A stretch of DNA of 64,000 bases from NCBI RefSeq assembly GCF_022669015.1, contig NZ_JAKKSL010000005.1, positions 124,001-188,000 on the forward strand, given 5' to 3'. A program made the translations under genes and the position numbers. Position 1 is the stretch's first letter, and each line of letters opens with the position of its first letter. This DNA is from Colwellia maritima. GTDB lineage: Bacteria; Pseudomonadota; Gammaproteobacteria; Enterobacterales; Alteromonadaceae. Of the stretch, positions 58,359-64,000 are shown piece after piece. Under the pieces are notes generated by a model. That model saw only the letters and a program-made list of their open reading frames with translations, ran no database searches and was not told the origin of the DNA.

Positions 58359-60291
58359 TTGCAATTAAACAGTCGGCACTTTAAAAAGATGTTTATCACA
58401 TTCGTGGTGTTCTTTGGGTTTGCTGTTTACGCTCACCATGGTGAAACAATTTGGTTTACGGTTGGCTTATCAAGATCTTAAAAGACAATCTACGTTAAAT
58501 TTGAATAACCTGATCAGCTATATTGATAATACCCTGGGGCGTTTTGAAAAAATTCCAGAGGTGTTGTCAAAACATCCACTCTTACACGCCGTACTTACCA
58601 ATCCTTTAGATACCGAGAAAAGTCAGCAACTTAATGTATTGCTTGAAGAAATGAGTGATGTTACTCAGGCGTCTGATGTGTATTTAATTAACCGCATGGG
58701 AATCACTATATCGGCAAGTAATTGGCGTAAAGAGAGTTCGTTTGTTGGTAATGATTTCAGTGTTAGACCGTATTTTTATCAGGCAATGAAAGGTGAGTTG
58801 TCACGTTATTATGCGGTTGGCTTGATTAGTAATCAACGAGGTTATTATTTTGCTTATCCGGTAAAAAACAAGGCAGAAGTGCTTGGTGTTATTGTGATCA
58901 AGCTGCGAGTTGATGATATTGAAAATCAGCACGCTAGAGATGTTGGCAGTGATAATTATAATTTTCTGATTGTTGGACCTGACAATGTTGTTTTTATGTC
59001 AGACAACGAGGAGTGGCGTCTTAATCAAATTACTACAACCGTAGACAATAAACCTTTTTTTAACGCAACAGAACCACCAGAATCTATTGATGTAAAACGT
59101 TATGCTGAAAGGGAAGTGCGCACGCTGCAAATATTACCCATTAAGAATAATTATTTGCCAATTATGCCTAATGTGCAAATTTTTCAACTGGTTGATACTA
59201 AAGAAAAGGTTTTTGCTCAGCAGGCTAAAATGCGTTTAAATGATTGGCATGTGCATATTTGGAGTGGCTTGAAACCGATAAAAGATCAGACTGCTTTTTT
59301 AATGATTATTGGCACCGGTGGTTATTTTTTAATGGTGATTTTGGTGTTGTTTACCAAAGAGCGATTGCGTAATACCCGTCAACAACGGCAGGCGAATATA
59401 CTGCTTGAAAAACGGGTGAAAGAGCGAACTGAGGATTTAACTACCACAAATGAAAAACTGCTTGAGGAAATATCACAAAGGCAAAAAACACAACTCGAAT
59501 TAAAGGCAACCCAAGAAGAGTTAATTCAAGCAGCTAAGTTAGCTGTGGTTGGTAATATGTCGGCAAGTATTAATCATGAAATTAATCAGCCATTGACCGC
59601 AATAAAAAGTTATTCGCAAAATGCGTTGATCTATCAAGAACGTAATATGCCTGAAAAAGTGACTGGCAATTTAAAACATATTATTGGTTTAACGGATCGT
59701 CTTGCTAATATTGTGAGCCAATTTAAAAGCTTTACTAAGAAAAGTAGTGGTGGGCAAGCGCCTGTTTTGGTGCAAACTTCAATTAACGAAACCTTGGCAA
59801 TTATCAAGCATCAAGCGCAAAAGGCATCGGTGGAAATTATCACGGATGTGCCCGAAGAAGCCTTGTATATTCTTGGCGATGGTATCCGGTTAGAGCAAGT
59901 GTTTGTGAATATTGTGAGTAATGCGATGCAAGCTATGAAAAACATGAAGGCTAAAACTATTTATATTAATGTTTCTAAGGTTAAAATGAATGTCTCAAAA
60001 GAGGATGTTACCCAAGTAAACCTAATACAAGGGACTGGTACTCAAACATTTGAACAAGTAGATATTACGTTTAGGGATACAGGACCTGGTATTTTAGCGG
60101 ATAATATAGATAAGATTTTTGAACCGTTTTTTACCACCAAAGAGAGTTTTGGTTTAGGCATTGGTTTGTCAATTTCACAACGTATTATTGAGTCAATGCA
60201 AGGTGTGTTAGTAGTGAATAATCACGATTTAGGTGGTGCAATCTTTACTATTTCGTTACCTTTGTATTCTTATCCCCCTCAATCTACATAA
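58359..60291 (+). CDS. dctB: C4-dicarboxylate sensor histidine kinase (probable frameshift near start)
   Basis: TTG 58359 has AAGGTG 7 bases upstream and begins 'MQLNSRHFKKMFITFVVFF'. One frame change near 58414 joins this helix to 'GLLFTLTMVKQFGLRLAYQDLKRQSTL'. There follow a periplasmic dCache sensor ('DVYLINRMGITISASNWRKESSFVGNDFSVRPYF'), a second helix (residues ~300-320), a coiled coil and HisKA with phospho-His in 'ASINHEINQPLTAIKSYSQNAL'. The ATPase has 'GIRLEQVFVNIVSNAMQAM', 'FRDTGPGI' and 'FGLGIGLSISQRI'. It phosphorylates DctD when dicarboxylates are present. Confidence 0.92.
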
Positions 60292-60314
60292 CTTAAAATC
60301 CACAGGATTAAGCA

Positions 60315-61673
60315 ATGGCTGAAAATAATTTAGGATCTGTTTTTATTGTTGATGATGAACAGCATATCCGCAGTGCTATCGAGCAGTTACTTGAATTAGA
60401 AAACTACGATGTACGCAGTTTTTCGAGTGCAAAAGACCTATTAGCCAATATTGACTCTAAGTGTCCTGATGTGATTATAAGTGACATTAATATGCCAGTG
60501 ATGGATGGCCATCAACTGATGGCAAATGTGTTTAAAATAGACAGAGAACTCCCCATTATTTTGCTGACGGGGTTTGGTGATATTTCTATGGCGGTTAATG
60601 CCATAAAAAATGGTGCCTATGATTTTATTGAGAAGCCGTTTAATAATGAGCATTTAATTGATAGGGTAAAACGCGCTATTGATAAGCGAGCATTAACCCT
60701 TGAAAACCGAGCACTTAAAAAACAGTTGGTAGCCCATGCTTCTCCAGGGCCTAGAATATTAGGTAATTCACCCGTTATTGTTAAAATGCGTAATATTCTT
60801 GATAGTATTATGGATGCGCCTGCCGATATTATGCTGAACGGTGAAACAGGTACAGGCAAAGAACTTGTGGCACGTTATTTACATGATCACAGTATTCGGA
60901 AAGATCATAATTTTGTGGCGTTAAACTGTGGCGCTATCCCTGAGAACATCATAGAAAGTGAATTGTTTGGTGCCGAGTCGGGGGCGTTTACAGGCGCGGA
61001 TAAACGCCGCATTGGTAAATTTGAATACGCTAATGGCGGTACCATCTTTTTAGATGAAATTGAAAGTACGCCCATGTCTTTGCAAGTGAAATTATTACGT
61101 GTTTTAGAAGACAGACAAGTTGTACGCTTAGGATCTAATCATAGTATTCCGTTAGATATTCGGGTGATTGCAGCAACTAAAATAGATTTATTGGCGTTAT
61201 GTGAACAAGGTGAATTTCGCCATGATTTGTATTTTCGTTTAAATTTGGTTGACGTCAACATCCCGCCTTTAAGAGAGCGAAAGGAAGACATTCCACTGTT
61301 GTTTTTACATTTTGCTAGAATTGCTTCAACACGCTATAGTCGCGAGCTTATTCCATTGTCACAGCAAAACCGCGCCATTCTTTTAAGTAATGATTGGTTG
61401 GGTAACGTACGAGAATTACGCAATTTAGCCGAACGGTATGTTTTGCTAGGTGAAGATGCTGCTTTTGAAACGCATCAAGATAATTCCACTACATTACACT
61501 CTAATATGGTGCTTTCTGAGCGGGTTGGTTTTTTTGAAAAAACGCTAATACAAGATGCGCTGCATACAACAAATGGCTGTATTAAGGACACAATGGAAAT
61601 GCTTTCGCTGCCAAGAAAAACCCTTTATGACAAAATGAAAAAGTATGGACTTCAACGTAAAGAAACGGAGTAG
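60315..61673 (+). CDS. dctD: sigma-54-dependent response regulator of dicarboxylate transport
   Basis: A 452-aa NtrC-type activator. Receiver with phospho-Asp in 'DVIISDINMPVMDG'. AAA+ domain with 'NGETGTGKELVARYLHD' (Walker A), the sigma-54 contact loop GAFTGA, 'GGTIFLDEIESTP' (Walker B) and 'FRHDLYFRLNLVDVNIPPLRER'. C-terminal Fis-type HTH in 'TNGCIKDTMEMLSLPRKTLYDKMKKY'. It lies 23 bases after dctB and is the likely activator of the sigma-54 promoter at 53859. Confidence 0.94.
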   Translation: MAENNLGSVFIVDDEQHIRSAIEQLLELENYDVRSFSSAKDLLANIDSKCPDVIISDINMPVMDGHQLMANVFKIDRELPIILLTGFGDISMAVNAIKNGAYDFIEKPFNNEHLIDRVKRAIDKRALTLENRALKKQLVAHASPGPRILGNSPVIVKMRNILDSIMDAPADIMLNGETGTGKELVARYLHDHSIRKDHNFVALNCGAIPENIIESELFGAESGAFTGADKRRIGKFEYANGGTIFLDEIESTPMSLQVKLLRVLEDRQVVRLGSNHSIPLDIRVIAATKIDLLALCEQGEFRHDLYFRLNLVDVNIPPLRERKEDIPLLFLHFARIASTRYSRELIPLSQQNRAILLSNDWLGNVRELRNLAERYVLLGEDAAFETHQDNSTTLHSNMVLSERVGFFEKTLIQDALHTTNGCIKDTMEMLSLPRKTLYDKMKKYGLQRKETE

Positions 61674-61935
61674 GGTAAGTTATACTAATCTCAGCAACTA
61701 TGTGATCATTTCTACTTGCTAAAATCATCCACTACATCGTTATTTATTTAATAATTAGCACCACTCGTTATTGAAATAAATACCTTGTATTTGGCCATTT
61801 TTTCTACGTATATTTTTCTGCGTATAAAATAGATCACTTAATTAATGAAACGGGTATTAGACTTGTCACTTTAAGGCGTTATTTTTAGTAAACGCCTGTT
61901 TTGTTTATCACTTTTATCTTGTAAGTATCATTGTA

Positions 61936-63134
61936 ATGATTGAAATAAAAACCGCGACATACCATCGTGCAAGCTTCGCATTAGCGCTTCGGGCTCATTT
62001 CTGGTATTTTGTAATTTGTACATGTTCCGACCTATGTTGCCCTTAATGGCTGAAAAATTTAATGCCAGTGCCATTGCTATAAACTGGTTATTGGCCGCGG
62101 GTACGTTGACCTTAGCACTCACCTTAGTGCCCTGGGCTATTGCGTCGGAAATGATTGGACGCCGTACTGTGATGATGCTGAGCCTTTTTTTATTGCCCTT
62201 TACTGGCATGGCAATGTTATTAACTGATTCTTTATTAATGTTAACGTTAGCCCGTGGGGTAATGGGGGTTTCGCTTGCAGGGTTTGCCGCGGTTGCTGTG
62301 GCCTATATGGCAGAAGAGTTTACACCTAAAGCCTTGGTTCTTGCCGTGGGTGGCTACATTAGTGCTAATTCTTTAGGGGGTATTACTGGCCGTTTATATG
62401 GCGGTTTTGTTACTGAGTATTGGGGGCGGGAAGTTGCGGTTGTAGGGATGGCAATGTTGAGTTTCCTTGGGGTTTTTTTAGTTAACCGTTTATTACCTCA
62501 ACAACAATATTTTACGCCTAAAAAAGGGCAGTTTCGCACCCACAGTAAACAGGTTATTGAGCATTTAAAACGGCGTGTATTAGGGGTGGCAATGTTGATT
62601 GGCGGCCTAAATTTTGCCCTATTTGTTAATTTGTATACGGTAATGGGTTTTAGGCTTGTTGCTCCACCTTATTCCCTTTCTATTAGCTTAACCTCGATGA
62701 TTTTTCTTTGTTATCTTAGTGGCACCATTACGGCAAAGCTGAGCGGTCGTTGGAGTCAGGTTTATAGTCCTATCAAGGGTATGGTAATAGGCACAACGGT
62801 TAGTGTTACTGGCATGTGGATTGCCTCTTTTGATTCTTTGTATACCATGATTATTGGTTTGTTATTCATTAGCTCGGGGGCTTTTTTCACGCACTCGCTT
62901 GCCTATGCTTGGGTAAGTCAAAAAGCAAAAACGGCCAAAGCAACGGCAACCGCACTTTATCTTGTGCATTATTATGTTGGTGGTAGTTTAGGTGGTTTTT
63001 ACTTAGTTGCTTGTCGGCAATATGGGGACTGGTTTGGTGTGCTTGCCGGCGGAATGGCGTTGTATGCTTTAATTTATCTATTGATTTGGCGTTTGCATGT
63101 TTGTACGAAATTTGAATTACAAGAGCATGAATAA
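61936..63134 (+). CDS. MFS transporter (probable frameshift near start)
   Basis: A 12-helix major-facilitator protein of the YnfM/arabinose-efflux type: 'LYMFRPMLPLMAEKFNASAIAINWLLAAGTL', 'AIASEMIGRRTVMMLSLFLLPF' (loop 2-3 motif) and 'ARGVMGVSLAGFAAVAVAYMAEEF'. ATG 61936 starts 'MIEIKTATYHRASFALAL'; a break near 61990 joins it to 'SFLVFCNLYMFRP', restoring helix 1 and giving ~399 aa. The 262 bases before it hold no gene. Confidence 0.85.
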
Positions 63135-63288
63135 CGGGGGACTTATTAGACGTGGGACGGGCAAATAGACGGTGTGTTAGGGCAATTTACCGTACCCGAA
63201 TTTGTTCAGTAAAATCGATAAGCTATCGATAAGTTAAGTTAATGAAAATAATCATTCTTCGTTAGGGTGACTTTACTAATCTTTGCTT

Positions 63289-63294
63289 TATAAT
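63289..63294 (+). promoter_or_regulatory. possible -10 box of aspS
   Basis: TATAAT 100 bases upstream of the aspS ATG in an AT-rich stretch. I see no good -35 partner, so this is tentative. Confidence 0.35.
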
Positions 63295-63393
63295 ATGCGG
63301 CATTTATAAGCTTGTACCAAAATTACGATGTTCTCGATGAAGCTCGTAATATTTGTATAAGCAGCAGCTCATATTATTATCAAGGCAAAATCT

Positions 63394-64000
63394 ATGCGTA
63401 GTCTTTATTGTGGTGAGGTTAATGAATCTCATATTGGTCAAGAGGTCACTCTTTGTGGTTGGGTAAATCGTCGTCGTGACTTAGGCGCTGTTATCTTTTT
63501 AGATCTTCGTGATCGAGAAGGTTTAGTACAAGTGGTTTATGATCCAGATTTACCTGAAGTACTTGCTACCGCAAATACATTGCGTAATGAGTTTTGTGTG
63601 CAGTTAAAAGGTAAAGTACGCGCACGTCCAGAAGGTCAAATCAACAAAGACATGAAAACAGGTGCTATTGAAGTGCTTGGTTTAGAGTTGACGATTTTAA
63701 ATAAATCAGCACCATTGCCATTAGATTCAAACCAAGTTAACTCTGAAGAACAACGTTTAAAATATCGTTACCTTGATTTACGTCGTGCTGAAATGACTGA
63801 ACGTTTACGTTTTCGTGCCAAGGTTACTTCAAAGGTACGTAGTTCGCTTGAGTCACAAGGTTTTTTAGATATTGAAACCCCAATTCTTACTGCTGCAACC
63901 CCTGAAGGTGCTCGTGATTATTTAGTCCCTAGTCGTACGCATAAAGGTAAGTTTTTTGCTTTACCACAATCACCTCAATTGTTTAAACAATTGCTGATGA
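63394..64000 (+). CDS. aspS: aspartyl-tRNA synthetase, 5' part (runs off the window)
   Basis: ATG 63394 begins '[51 protein letters not shown]', the OB-fold anticodon-binding domain of bacterial AspRS. It is followed by '[24 protein letters not shown]' and catalytic motif 2-adjacent '[34 protein letters not shown]'. Charges tRNA-Asp with aspartate. About 202 residues are inside the window with no break. Confidence 0.96.
   Translation, partial: MRSLYCGEVNESHIGQEVTLCGWVNRRRDLGAVIFLDLRDREGLVQVVYDPDLPEVLATANTLRNEFCVQLKGKVRARPEGQINKDMKTGAIEVLGLELTILNKSAPLPLDSNQVNSEEQRLKYRYLDLRRAEMTERLRFRAKVTSKVRSSLESQGFLDIETPILTAATPEGARDYLVPSRTHKGKFFALPQSPQLFKQLLM

Noticed and set aside
63135..63393. tRNA gene upstream of aspS
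   Set aside because: No cloverleaf or conserved TTC-loop sequence could be drawn; I saw no tRNA or rRNA anywhere in the window.

Overview
The window looks like chromosome of a marine gammaproteobacterium of the Alteromonadales, most likely Colwelliaceae (Colwellia or Thalassotalea relatives). This is inferred from the AT-rich coding style, gammaproteobacterial housekeeping genes (cmoAB, mgsA, aspS, a dGTPase), a DctBD-controlled TRAP locus, TonB-receptor and bkd genes of that group, and a PEP-CTERM/exopolysaccharide (EPS) region. About 27 indels interrupt otherwise full-length genes, including conserved ones (bkdA2, bkdB, dctM, wcaJ), and several sit at runs of A or T. Most are probably sequencing or assembly errors rather than real pseudogenes, so I annotate through them and say where each break lies.

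Layout. 0-4.3 kb: accessory block with two near-duplicate DUF6795-like genes beside a small membrane protein and a class-3 lipase, a HigA remnant, and a YhfG/Fic toxin-antitoxin pair. 4.3-8.6 kb: a probable lasso-peptide locus. It holds a divergent asparagine-synthetase-like cyclase, a PEP-CTERM protein behind a candidate sigma-54 promoter, a 55-aa precursor that matches the lasso leader consensus position by position, and an HPr-kinase-like protein. An AbiE cassette bracketed by short direct repeats (8.6-10.25 kb) separates it from the EPS cluster. 10.3-28 kb: EPS biosynthesis with initiating transferase, nucleotidyltransferase-like protein, two UDP-sugar dehydrogenases, UDP-glucuronate epimerase, Alg13/Alg14-type transferase, WecG/TagA transferase, flippase, polymerase and GT2 enzymes. 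Convergent to these lies an unusual polymerase/ligase-beta-helix fusion with a VpsP-like partner. 28-33.2 kb: repeat-rich island with two more AbiE-type pairs and one toxin-first RelE/antidote pair. 33.2-44.1 kb: mgsA, an AEC transporter, branched-chain 2-oxoacid dehydrogenase E1a-E1b-E2, a hydrolase, and a Ser/Thr-kinase-like gene whose stop codon was hit by an IS3-family element. 44.2-53.5 kb: TonB receptor, patatin, a seven-copy tandem array of palindromic repeats, a dGTPase-like HD hydrolase, a periplasmic binding protein and cmoAB. 53.5-64 kb: porin behind a sigma-54 promoter, dctPQM, dctBD, an MFS transporter and the 5' part of aspS.

How the parts work together. The porin, TRAP transporter and DctB/DctD form a dicarboxylate uptake circuit in which DctD should activate sigma-54 promoters. 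The sigma-54 site ahead of the PEP-CTERM gene suggests that surface protein and the adjacent lasso precursor are switched on together, as known for PEP-CTERM/EPS systems. The EPS genes predict a uronic-acid-containing polymer. The most novel element is the lasso precursor wedged between a PEP-CTERM gene and an HprK-like kinase. A cyclase is nearby, but no recognisable B1/B2 leader-processing genes are in the window.
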